From assembly GCA_014360805.1 (NCBI GenBank), contig JACIWU010000028.1, forward strand, positions 1 through 35,032: a stretch of 35,032 nt of DNA, in the 5' to 3' direction. This DNA comes from Chloroflexota bacterium. GTDB lineage: Bacteria; Chloroflexota; Anaerolineae; DTLA01. Of this stretch, positions 25,101-31,534 are shown piece by piece (the stretch's first letter is position 1; each line of letters opens with the position of its first letter). The translations under genes and the position numbers were made by a program. The notes under the pieces were generated by a model that was not told the origin of the DNA, did not search any database, and saw only the letters and a list, made by a program, of their open reading frames with translations.

Positions 25101-25396
25101 CAGGGGCGGTCTATCTTCAACTCGTCCATGATCTGGACGGTCTTCAGTTCAATGAATCGCCCGCCCGACAGCCAGGCGCACACGATATTCTGGGCCAATT
25201 GCGTGTGGGGGCCGGCGCCAGGCCCGATAGGCGTGGCCAGGGTATGGCCGAATATCTCGCTGGCGTAGGGCGCGCTCGCCTTGGGCCTGTAGAACAGCGC
25301 GCGGGGGATGCCGAAGATGGAGCCGTTGTGTTCCAGTTCGCGGAGAATCCAGCGAAGAAGCACGTCAAACGGTTGCGGCCTCATGATATCGGACAT
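22121..25396 (-). CDS. ygfK: YgfK-type iron-sulfur flavoprotein (putative selenate reductase / purine-cluster oxidoreductase)
   Basis: The 1091-residue protein has the YgfK domain order. Residues ~1-390 are like a dihydroorotate-dehydrogenase barrel, with STMHGCPPDEIERI near 210 and the KLNPTLLG strand. Cysteines C446, C451, C455, C494, C498 and C502 match the two-cluster domain of the glutamate synthase small subunit. FAD (GSGPSG, 542-547) and NAD(P) (GGGNTAMDAA, 670-679) sites follow. The C-terminus carries ferredoxin-like motifs C906/C909/C913/C916/C920 and C970/C973/C976/C980. Homologues in E. coli and gut anaerobes sit in selenate or purine/urate degradation clusters; here it stands alone. 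The ATG has AGGAGGG and the gene has its own promoter. The electron acceptor is unknown. Confidence 0.88.
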   Translation of the reverse strand: MSDIMRPQPFDVLLRWILRELEHNGSIFGIPRALFYRPKASAPYASEIFGHTLATPIGPGAGPHTQLAQNIVCAWLSGGRFIELKTVQIMDELKIDRPCIDMADEGYNVEWSQELKLEQSASEYVKAWALLHILRHALGFDDAPFGTVFNMSVGYNLQGIQSAPMTRFMDRLADASEDLAEIRAVLEAQFPQFADVDIPSRLTDNVTLSTMHGCPPDEIERIARYLMEERGLHTMVKLNPTLLGKDTVMRILHDDLGYTEIDIPDRVFDHDLQYPRAVQLIRSLKETAQECGLVFGVKLSNTLAMANHKGYLPGGEMYMSGRALYPITMTLFRKLAQEFNGDLHVSYSAGADALNLPTILSCGALPVTAVSDILKPGGYSRFVQYLENLEREMHARAAGSLADLAKDRMANLERAAAEARTHPRYKKAYHPYGLPKVESPLGLFDCITAPCVEQCAVRQDVPEYARLIARGNYDRALEVIMARNPLPGVTGYVCTHLCQTRCTRNNYDEPVAIRALKRFAVENGEITMDMPEPTDYEVAIIGSGPSGLAAAYFLALSGVQATIFEARDVPGGMLALAPEFRLPRDIVEEDIDFIKALGVEILLSHPITEPPEQLLQDGYDAVYVACGWQRDARLGIEGEDGEGVYAALDFLARAARGKAPELGKRVLVIGGGNTAMDAARTARRLTGEAVTVVYRRTRQEMPAEAEEVQDLLDEGNTVLELASPVRIILEDGRVAALECVRNRLGEPDADGRRKPVPIPGSEFRLEADAIIVAIGQKPDIAFLNGSAISLRADGAIGVDPATGRAGPARVYAGGDAARGPAIIIQACADGRRAAEAICAELGVPFRDLLPRLPELSDDEILAVKRARARKEPQHKPDMLPVGQRAGFELVEQSLTEDAARAEAARCLQCSALCDKCVEVCPNRANYAYAVAPGRWTVPVLACRDGRAEVVREEVLEITQTRQIVHVDDFCNECGNCATFCVHQGKPYLEKPRLFLNEADFGRETDNAFYISGRTIRRRKGGRESALTIADDGLVYEDAHVNVSLSSDWAVGGVELKQAFEGELSLVGAAEMAVVFRGLEAALPFLPTWGKA

Positions 25397-25456
25397 AGGT
25401 CGTCCCTCCTGTTGGTTTCGGACCGGCGATCGGTGCGAACGGCGTTACGCAAGCGA

Positions 25457-25485
25457 ATTGTACCCGCGAGTGGGAACGGGGTCAA
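25457..25485 (-). promoter_or_regulatory. Promoter of ygfK
   Basis: On the minus strand TTGACC (25480-25485) and TACAAT (25457-25462) are exactly 17 nt apart. The predicted start near 25450 gives a leader of about 54 nt before the ygfK start codon. Confidence 0.65.
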
Positions 25486-25503
25486 GCGGGCGTGAGCAGC
25501 GGC

Positions 25504-25598
25504 TCGGCTCTGGTTTTGTGTTGGTGGCAAGGTGCGACGCACTTTCGGAAGTGCGTCGCACCTGTACCCATGCCGCGACCAACAGAGTCTGGAACCGA
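25504..25598 (-). repeat. 95-bp near-palindromic element, copy 1
   Basis: The element starts TCGGCTC and ends GAACCGA. Its centre is a perfect 15-bp stem (25530-25544 with 25549-25563) around a TCGG tetraloop, and an outer arm TGTTGGT (25519-25525) pairs with ACCAACA (25578-25584). Its reverse complement aligns along its whole length with copy 2 at 27645-27739, which is the same size. No protein is encoded. The design is that of a MITE or large REP unit. Confidence 0.8.
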
Positions 25599-25647
25599 GC
25601 CTGAGGAACGGCTCGGCGCCGTTCACCTCGTCATCGGCGCGGTTACA

Positions 25648-25685
25648 CGACGGGACGCGCAGCCGGTGCCGCACCCATCCCGTCG
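25648..25685 (-). other. Stem-loop directly after yhhQ
   Basis: A perfect 8-bp inverted repeat (CGACGGGA at 25648-25655 with TCCCGTCG at 25678-25685) lies right at the yhhQ stop codon, with a 22-nt loop. There is no U run, so it may protect the mRNA 3' end rather than terminate transcription. Confidence 0.4.
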
Positions 25686-25686
25686 C

Positions 25687-26415
25687 TCACGACGCATGCC
25701 CCCCACCCAGGTCGGCAATCCGAAACGGGTTGAAGTCCGTGTCGTGGTCGTAGTAATCCTCATTCTCCGCCCGCTTCAGGAAATTGACGACCTGGTACGT
25801 TACCGGCGTCATCACGACTTCCAGCCCGGTCTTGAACAGATAGTTGGAAACGAAGATGCTCAACAGGACGCCCCAGGACATGGTGCCGGCGAACGCCAGG
25901 GCAACGAACAGCAGCGTATCCACGCCCTCGCCGACGAGGGTGGAGCCGATGGTGCGCGTCCACAGCCAGCGCCCGCGGGTCATCAGTTTCATCTTCGCCA
26001 GCACGTAGGAGTTGGAGAACTCGCCCGCGAAGTAGGCGACCAGACTGGCGAGCACGATTCGCGGCGTCGCCCCCAGGACTGCGTCATACGCCTGCTGCCC
26101 CACCCGCGCCGACCATTCGGCCTCGCCGGGGATGCGCCCCACGACCCACAGGGTTAAACTCATCAGCGCCGTGCAGAAAAACCCCGTCCATATCACCCGC
26201 CGCGACCGCCGATACCCGTACACCTCCGTGAGAACGTCCCCGAAGATGTAACTCAACGGGAAAAGGAGCGTACCGCCGTCAAAAGTCAGGAACGGCAGGC
26301 CGAAGGTTACGATCTTGGCGGACGACGCAATGTTGCTGATGAGCAACACAGCGACAAACAACGCCATGACGAAGTCAAAGTACCGATAGGCGCGTCGTTC
26401 GGTTGAGATGGTCAT
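25687..26415 (-). CDS. yhhQ: Queuosine precursor transporter (YhhQ/DUF165 family)
   Basis: YhhQ proteins import a queuosine precursor (preQ0/preQ1) for tRNA modification. The 242-residue protein has about six hydrophobic segments, beginning with FVMALFVAVLLISNI near residue 15. It carries the family signature FPLSYIFGDVLTEVYGY (about 52-68) and the GEFSNSY segment near residue 131. Its start codon overlaps the ttuA stop (ATGA), so it is translated together with ttuBA. The pairing of a tRNA thiolation pair with a queuosine transporter makes this a tRNA-modification operon. No other queuosine gene is in the window. Confidence 0.9.
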   Translation of the reverse strand: MTISTERRAYRYFDFVMALFVAVLLISNIASSAKIVTFGLPFLTFDGGTLLFPLSYIFGDVLTEVYGYRRSRRVIWTGFFCTALMSLTLWVVGRIPGEAEWSARVGQQAYDAVLGATPRIVLASLVAYFAGEFSNSYVLAKMKLMTRGRWLWTRTIGSTLVGEGVDTLLFVALAFAGTMSWGVLLSIFVSNYLFKTGLEVVMTPVTYQVVNFLKRAENEDYYDHDTDFNPFRIADLGGGHAS

Positions 26416-27371
26416 GTTTCATCCTCGTCCTGGCCCGTCGGGGCGTCGGATTGCCAGAGTCGGCAGAAGGCGCACAGCCCGGGCGCGGTCGTCGGCTGCC
26501 CGCACTGTTCGCACGCATGGAGCGCGCGCTCGCCCCCCTCCGCAAACTGGATGCTCCCGCTCTGCTTCGCGCGCACGAACTGGGTGAAGAAATACGCCTT
26601 CGCCCCCGGAGACCGCTGCTCCAGTTGATTCAGGATTTCTTTGTAAAACAGCGTGCGCGCGCCGACAGCGTGGGGGCATTCATCCTGAATGTAGTCTATG
26701 CCGCACACGAGGGCATACGCCGCCACCTCGCGCTCGTACATCAGGCACAGCGGCTTCACCTTGCGCACCAGCCCCTCATCGTCGGCGGGCAACACGGGGA
26801 ACTGCCGCGCCAGATAGCCCGGCTGCCACGTCAGCGTGTTCTGCATGAGCACTGCGGCCTCGTCGTCCAGGTTGTGGCCCGTAACCAGCACCGAGAACCC
26901 GCCCTCCCGCGCAAAGCGATTCATGATGTGCCGCTTGACCAGCCCGCAAAGCGAGCACACCTTGCGAATCCGCCCGCGCCGCAGCGCCAGGTCGGGCACC
27001 GAAAGCCCGTACCGGTCGCGGACGCTCACCACGTGGCAGGTCGCGCCTCGCGCCTCCGCAAACCGCAGCGCTCGCACCTTGGACTCGGTGGAGTAGCCCC
27101 CGTCCGGAATGCCCAGATCAATGTACATCCCCTCCGCGTGATAGCCCAGGCGCAGGAGCACATCCCACACGCTCAAACTGTCCTTGCCGCCCGACACCGC
27201 CACGAGCACCTTATCGTCGGGCGACAGCATCCCAAACTGCCGGATGGTGCGCTCCACCTGCCCGCGGAACCAGTCCGGGTAGCATTCGTCGCACAGCGCC
27301 AGTTTGTGGCGGCGCATGTTGATGGCGGCCGGCCGCCCGCACTTGCGACACTTCATCCTGCTGTCGCCCAT
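26412..27371 (-). CDS. ttuA: tRNA 2-thiolation enzyme of the TtuA/NcsA family
   Basis: The enzyme adenylates a tRNA uridine and inserts sulfur delivered by a ubiquitin-like carrier. The 319-residue protein has an N-terminal zinc site (C8, C11, C27, C30), the ATP pyrophosphatase loop SGGKDS (60-65), the cluster cysteines C139, C142 and C232 seen in TtuA, and a C-terminal zinc site (C287, C290, C300, C303). All are arranged as in Thermus TtuA, which makes 2-thioribothymidine at position 54. A sibling family thiolates position 34, so the exact target is open. The ATG at 27371 has GGAG 5 nt upstream, 13 nt after ttuB. Confidence 0.9.
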   Translation of the reverse strand: MGDSRMKCRKCGRPAAINMRRHKLALCDECYPDWFRGQVERTIRQFGMLSPDDKVLVAVSGGKDSLSVWDVLLRLGYHAEGMYIDLGIPDGGYSTESKVRALRFAEARGATCHVVSVRDRYGLSVPDLALRRGRIRKVCSLCGLVKRHIMNRFAREGGFSVLVTGHNLDDEAAVLMQNTLTWQPGYLARQFPVLPADDEGLVRKVKPLCLMYEREVAAYALVCGIDYIQDECPHAVGARTLFYKEILNQLEQRSPGAKAYFFTQFVRAKQSGSIQFAEGGERALHACEQCGQPTTAPGLCAFCRLWQSDAPTGQDEDET

Positions 27372-27384
27372 CGCAACTCCGCCC

Positions 27385-27576
27385 TCACCCGCCCGAAACC
27401 ACCGCGACCAGGGTGATCTCGTCGCCGTCCTCCAGGATCGCCGAGTCGTCCACCAACTTGCCGTTGCGCAGGACGAGCACGGCCTCCGGGTCAAGCCCCA
27501 GTTTCAGGATGGCGTCGCGGGCCGTCATCCCGGCCTTCAGTTCGTATTGCTTTCCGCGATACCGCACCACTACCAT
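27385..27576 (-). CDS. ttuB: Ubiquitin-like sulfur carrier (TtuB/ThiS/MoaD type)
   Basis: The 63-residue protein has the beta-grasp pattern of ThiS/MoaD proteins: strand MVVVRYRGKQYEL, a helix with ARDAILKLGL, then VLVLRNGKLV and DEITLVAVVSGG. The C-terminal Gly-Gly is where an E1 enzyme adenylates the carrier before it is loaded as a thiocarboxylate. The adjacent ttuA, 13 nt away, makes it the likely sulfur donor for tRNA thiolation rather than for thiamine or molybdopterin. AGGAGG precedes the ATG. A candidate E1 enzyme is encoded at 29461. Confidence 0.88.
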   Translation of the reverse strand: MVVVRYRGKQYELKAGMTARDAILKLGLDPEAVLVLRNGKLVDDSAILEDGDEITLVAVVSGG

Positions 27577-27596
27577 GGACGTGCCTCCTGCAAGCC

Positions 27597-27625
27597 ATTG
27601 TACGCAAGAAGGCGCACGTCGGCAA
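27597..27625 (-). promoter_or_regulatory. Promoter of the ttuB-ttuA-yhhQ operon
   Basis: On the minus strand TTGCCG (27620-27625) and TACAAT (27597-27602) are exactly 17 nt apart. The predicted start near 27590 leaves a very short leader that still includes the AGGAGG site. It lies inside the stretch bracketed by the two 95-bp elements. Confidence 0.6.
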
Positions 27626-27644
27626 CATGGCCGCCGACGCCGTG

Positions 27645-27739
27645 TCGGTTCCAAAGTTTGTTGGTGGCGCCATGGACATGGGTGCGACGCACTTTCGGAA
27701 ATGCGTCGCACCTGGGTCACCCACACAAGACGGAGCCGA
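27645..27739 (+). repeat. 95-bp near-palindromic element, copy 2
   Basis: The element starts TCGGTTCC and ends GGAGCCGA, so its ends are imperfect inverted repeats of each other. Its core is the stem GGTGCGACGCACTT-TCGG (27681-27698) with one mismatch on the far arm. Compared with copy 1 it is in the opposite orientation and of equal length. It lies between the divergent ttuB and htrA genes. Confidence 0.8.
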
Positions 27740-27804
27740 ATCCCGCCGCGCTTTTTCTTACGTACTCCTAACCTCCCTCTCACCTGCGGTTAATGTCATG
27801 CCGG

Positions 27805-27830
27805 TATAATGCTTCTCCGAAAGGAGGTGA
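27805..27830 (+). promoter_or_regulatory. -10 box and strong ribosome binding site of the HtrA-like gene
   Basis: A perfect TATAAT (27805-27810) is followed by AAGGAGGTGA (27821-27830), six nt before the ATG at 27837. The transcript would have a leader of only about 20 nt. I could not find a good -35 box at 16-18 nt, so the promoter may depend on an activator or another sigma factor. Confidence 0.5.
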
Positions 27831-27836
27831 ACGCCC

Positions 27837-29069
27837 ATGTTTCGCAAGAGAAACCCCATCGCGTTCAGCATGGTCGTACTATTGCTTGTCGTCCTTCTCG
27901 CGGGCTGTTCTGTCGCACCGTTCGCGGCCAGCCAGGCCCCGCAGCCCACGCCGACCCCCACACCCTTGCCCACCGCCACATTGCCGGCTCCGGCGCCAGA
28001 GGCCGCCACGTTACCAGCGATGCCCCAGACGGACTACGAGGAGCAGTTGCTCGTGCGCGTGTATGAGGAAGCAAGCCCCTCGGTTGTGAACATCCGCGTC
28101 CGCACCAGAGTGAGCAGCGGCTTCCCTGGATTTGGCGACTTCGTCCAGCAAGGCCAGGGGTCTGGCTTCATCTGGGACACGCAAGGGCACATCGTAACCA
28201 ACTACCACGTCGTGGAGAACGCCACGGCGATTGAGGTAACCTTCAACGATGGCATCTCGCTGCCCGCCACCCTCGTGGGCGCGGACCCCGATAGCGACCT
28301 GGCCGTGATCAAGGTGGACCCCGCCGAGCACGACCTGAAGCCGGTCAAACTGGGCGACTCGGACGCCCTGAAGGTGGGCCAGCGCGCCATCGCCATCGGG
28401 AACCCATTCGGCCTTGAGGGCACCCTCACCGCAGGGGTCATCAGCGCGCTGGGCCGCGATCTTCCCGCCGCTTCCACGGGCGCCAGCCTGGTCGGCTACC
28501 GCATCCCCGACGTGATCCAGACCGACGCGCCCATCAACCCGGGCAACTCGGGCGGACCGCTCCTCAACAGCAATGGAGAAGTCATCGGGGTCAACGCCGC
28601 CATTGAGTCCTCCACCGGCACCTCTGCGGGCATCGGCTTCGCCATTCCGGTGTCCATCGTCAAGCAGGTGGTGCCGTCGCTGATCCAGACCGGCTCGTAT
28701 CGGCATCCGTGGCTCGGCGTTACGGTGGCCACGCTCTCGCCCAAGGTTGCCGAAGCCATGGGCCTGCCGCGAAAGCAGCAGGGCGCGCTGGTTGTGGAGG
28801 TAACCGCCAACGGTCCGGCCGCGGCCGCCGGCCTGAGGCCCAGCAGCCGGGTCGTACAAATAGACGGCGATCAGGTTACCGTGGGCGGCGACGTGATTAT
28901 CCGCATAGATACCACCGAGATCAAGCGCTCCGAGGATTTGATCAGTTACCTGGTGCGGCGCACATCGGTGGGACAGCAGGTTACCCTCACCGTGTTGCGC
29001 GACGGCAAGGAGATGGAGATCAAGGTAACCCTAGGCGAGCGCCCGACAACCCGCGAGCGCAACACCTAG
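27837..29069 (+). CDS. htrA: HtrA/DegP-like serine protease, membrane-anchored lipoprotein
   Basis: The 410-residue protein is a trypsin-like quality-control protease outside the cytoplasm. A lipoprotein signal ends LLAGC (C24), followed by a Pro/Thr linker (about 35-65). The catalytic triad is H124 (TNYHVV), D154 (DSDLAV) and S238 (GNSGGPL). One PDZ domain covers about 288-400 (WLGVTVATL and GPAAAAGLRPSSRV). It resembles the single-PDZ proteases common in Chloroflexota and Gram-positives. It is divergent from ttuB and has a perfect ribosome binding site. Confidence 0.95.
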   Translation: MFRKRNPIAFSMVVLLLVVLLAGCSVAPFAASQAPQPTPTPTPLPTATLPAPAPEAATLPAMPQTDYEEQLLVRVYEEASPSVVNIRVRTRVSSGFPGFGDFVQQGQGSGFIWDTQGHIVTNYHVVENATAIEVTFNDGISLPATLVGADPDSDLAVIKVDPAEHDLKPVKLGDSDALKVGQRAIAIGNPFGLEGTLTAGVISALGRDLPAASTGASLVGYRIPDVIQTDAPINPGNSGGPLLNSNGEVIGVNAAIESSTGTSAGIGFAIPVSIVKQVVPSLIQTGSYRHPWLGVTVATLSPKVAEAMGLPRKQQGALVVEVTANGPAAAAGLRPSSRVVQIDGDQVTVGGDVIIRIDTTEIKRSEDLISYLVRRTSVGQQVTLTVLRDGKEMEIKVTLGERPTTRERNT

Positions 29070-29224
29070 CCGGGCGCGGGGTGCCCGCGGCGTCGGCAGA
29101 ATGCTCAACCTCCGGCGGCGAGGTTTACGGGAGCGGGCCGCCAGACCCCACCGCTCCCGACACGAAGCAACCTCGCGTTTCCTATTCGTGCCGATTCGTG
29201 TTATTCGTGGATGACACCAGCCCG

Positions 29225-29396
29225 CAGGGCTTCGCCCTTTCAGCCCGATGCTTCAGCGTCGGGCGGGCTGTTCCCTCTCCCACCGGGAGAGGGCCAGGGT
29301 GAGGGGCGCACACGGACATGGCGGCGACGCACCTCACCCCAGGCCTTCGGCGTCCCCTTCTCCGCGCGCGGAGAGGGGGCACGAGGGGGTGAGGTT
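29225..29396 (+). repeat. Composite multi-hairpin repeat
   Basis: Successive hairpins are GCCCGA-N10-TCGGGC (29243-29264), CCCTCTCCC-ACC-GGGAGAGGG (29273-29293) with a tail CAGGGTGAGGGG, and a second palindromic half running from a C-rich CCTCACCCC to GGGGGTGAGGT near 29395. The same order of parts is found at 34786-34933. It lies in the 391-nt gap between htrA and thiF. A TTCGTG-rich triple direct repeat (ATTCGTG, about 29180-29205) precedes it. Confidence 0.7.
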
Positions 29397-29424
29397 GCCA
29401 TGCCGCGCCCACTCGTGCTAAAAT
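29395..29424 (+). promoter_or_regulatory. Promoter of the thiF-cinA operon
   Basis: TTGCCA (29395-29400) and TAAAAT (29419-29424) are 18 nt apart, giving a start near 29431 and a ~30-nt leader. The -35 box begins exactly where the composite repeat ends. Confidence 0.55.
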
Positions 29425-29460
29425 GCCTCCACCCGAAGCCCCCGTGAGGTGAGAGTGTGT

Positions 29461-30309
29461 ATGAACGAGAACGCTTTGCGAGACCGACTCCTGGCGTCTG
29501 CCGTCCACGAAGGCGAACTCCGCCTGTTGCCCCTCGCCGCCGAGAAAGCCCTGGCCGAGGAATTCGGCCTGCCCCACCGCGAGGTGCAAATCGCCGCGGT
29601 GCAAAACCGCATCCTGCCCGCGCGCTACCAGCGCAGCCTGGGCACGGTCGGCTGGGACGGCCAACTCGCGCTGCTCCGCGCCACGTGCGGCATCGTGGGC
29701 CTGGGCGGCCTCGGCGGGTGGATCGTGGAGGGCCTGGCCCGCATGGGCGTGGGCTGCCTCATCCTCATTGACGGCGACCGATTCGCCGAGAACAACCTGA
29801 ACCGCCAAGCCCTGTGTTGGGAGTCCACCCTCGGACAGCCGAAGACGGTTGCCGCCGCCGAGCGCGTCCGCAACCTCAACCCCGCCGTGGAAGTCCGCGC
29901 CCACGCCGTGTGGGCCGACGAGCATTCGCTGCCCGACCTGCTGCGCGGCGCCACCGTGATCGTGGACGCGCTGGACACCCTGCCGACGCGCATCGTCCTG
30001 CAGAAGGTCGCCCAGAGTCTCGGCGTGCCCATGGTGCATGGAGCCATCGCGGGATACATCGGCCAGGTCATGACCATCTTCCCAGGCGACGCCGGCCTTC
30101 TCGCCCTGTACCCCGAGGGCAAATCGCCCGAACGCGGCGCCGAGGCGTTGTGGGGCAACCCCGCCGCCACGCCTATGATGATCGCGTCGTGGCAAATCCA
30201 GGAGGTCGTCAAGATCATCACCGGCCGCGGCCAGCCGCTCCGCAACCGCATGCTCCTCATGGATGCCGAACAGGGCACGGCGGAAATCCTGAAACTCGGA
30301 GACCTCTGA
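29461..30309 (+). CDS. ThiF/MoeB/HesA-family E1-like adenylyltransferase
   Basis: E1-like enzymes adenylate the C-terminal glycine of ThiS/MoaD/TtuB-type carriers. The 282-residue protein has a helical N-terminal extension (1-70), the ATP loop GLGGLGG (80-86), D105 after ILIDGD, R115 in the LNRQ motif, K128 and D169/D172 in VDALDT. The two CXXC pairs that bind zinc in MoeB and ThiF are missing; only C76, C99 and C119 occur. ATG (29461) has GAGG 11 nt upstream, and a GTG at 29455 has GAGG 5 nt upstream, so the first residues are uncertain. It may serve TtuB, but its operon partner is cinA. Confidence 0.85.
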   Translation: MNENALRDRLLASAVHEGELRLLPLAAEKALAEEFGLPHREVQIAAVQNRILPARYQRSLGTVGWDGQLALLRATCGIVGLGGLGGWIVEGLARMGVGCLILIDGDRFAENNLNRQALCWESTLGQPKTVAAAERVRNLNPAVEVRAHAVWADEHSLPDLLRGATVIVDALDTLPTRIVLQKVAQSLGVPMVHGAIAGYIGQVMTIFPGDAGLLALYPEGKSPERGAEALWGNPAATPMMIASWQIQEVVKIITGRGQPLRNRMLLMDAEQGTAEILKLGDL

Positions 30310-31496
30310 TGCGGGCCGAAATCATCACATCGGGAACCGAACTCCTGCTGGGCGACCTGGTGGACACCAACGCCGCGTACCTTTCGCGCCAGTTGCGCGC
30401 CCTCGGCATTGACGTGCACTACCGGACGACCGTCGGCGACAACGAGCAGCGCACGGCCGAGGCCATCTCGCTCGCCATGCGCCGCGCCGACTTGGTCATC
30501 ACCACCGGCGGCCTCGGCCCAACCGTGGACGACGTAACGCGCCAGGCAGTGGCCCGCGCCACCGGCCGCCCGCTTGCCCTCCACCCCGAACTCCTCGCCG
30601 CCATTGAGGCGCGCTTCCGCAGTTTCGGCTATCGGATGACGGCGAACAACGTTCAGCAGGCGTACATCCCGCAGGGCGCCGTCGCGATTGAGAACCCCGT
30701 GGGCACAGCCCCCTGCTTCGCCGTGGAGACCCCCACCGGCGCGGTCATCTCGCTCCCCGGCGTGCCCCGCGAACTGGAGTACCTCATGGAGAATGCCGTC
30801 ATCCCCTACCTGCGTCGGCGGTTCGGACTCCACGAGGTCATCAAGACCCGCGTCCTGAAGACCTGCGCCATCGGCGAGAGCGCCATAGACCAGCAGATCG
30901 CCGACCTGATGCAGACCTGCAACCCCACGGTGGGCCTCAACGCGCACCCAGGCCAGACCGACGTCCGCATCACCGCCAAGGCTGCATCGGAAGAAGAGGC
31001 CGACCGGCTGCTGGCCGAAATGGAGGCGAAAATCCACGAGCGACTGGGAGATAGCATCTACGGCACCGGCACCCAGACGCTGGAGGAAGTGCTCTTGCAA
31101 TGGCTCCAGGCGCGGGGAGAGACGGTGGCGGTTCTGGAGACGCCAACTGGCGGCCAGTTGACGCAAAGGCTGGCCTCGGTGCGCGGCGTCGCGGGGTTCC
31201 TGGGCAGCATCGTCGCCCCCGCCGACGAAAGCCTACGCGCGCTTGTGCCCGCGTGGAGCGAGACTCCCGACCCCTGCCTGTCGGCGCGCGCCGCAGCCGA
31301 CAGCGTCCGCGAGCGGTTCGGCGCCACCTACGGCCTGGCCATTGTCCCCTGTGCCGAGGGCAGCGCCATCGCGTTCTCAGGCCCGCGCGGCTCGGGGTGT
31401 CAGGTCGTTACGCGCCCGTCCCGCGACGCATTCGGGCGAACCTGGATCGTTACCACGGCGCTCAACCTGTTGCGCCGCCACATCCTGAACCAATAG
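30309..31496 (+). CDS. cinA: CinA-like protein with a degenerate C-terminal amidase domain
   Basis: CinA joins a molybdopterin-binding-like domain, which in related enzymes is an ADP-ribose pyrophosphatase, to a PncC-type nicotinamide-mononucleotide deamidase. The 395-residue protein has the first domain intact (EIITSGTELLLGD, TTGGLGPTVDDVT at 65-77, and SLPGVPRE). In the C-terminal domain the signature ESCTGG is replaced by ETPTGG (277-282), so the catalytic serine is lost and deamidation is unlikely. Its ATG overlaps the thiF stop codon (TGATG), indicating translational coupling. Confidence 0.9.
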   Translation: MRAEIITSGTELLLGDLVDTNAAYLSRQLRALGIDVHYRTTVGDNEQRTAEAISLAMRRADLVITTGGLGPTVDDVTRQAVARATGRPLALHPELLAAIEARFRSFGYRMTANNVQQAYIPQGAVAIENPVGTAPCFAVETPTGAVISLPGVPRELEYLMENAVIPYLRRRFGLHEVIKTRVLKTCAIGESAIDQQIADLMQTCNPTVGLNAHPGQTDVRITAKAASEEEADRLLAEMEAKIHERLGDSIYGTGTQTLEEVLLQWLQARGETVAVLETPTGGQLTQRLASVRGVAGFLGSIVAPADESLRALVPAWSETPDPCLSARAAADSVRERFGATYGLAIVPCAEGSAIAFSGPRGSGCQVVTRPSRDAFGRTWIVTTALNLLRRHILNQ

Positions 31497-31534
31497 GCCC
31501 AGAGGCCATCTACCTGCGACGGCGGAGGGAGACC

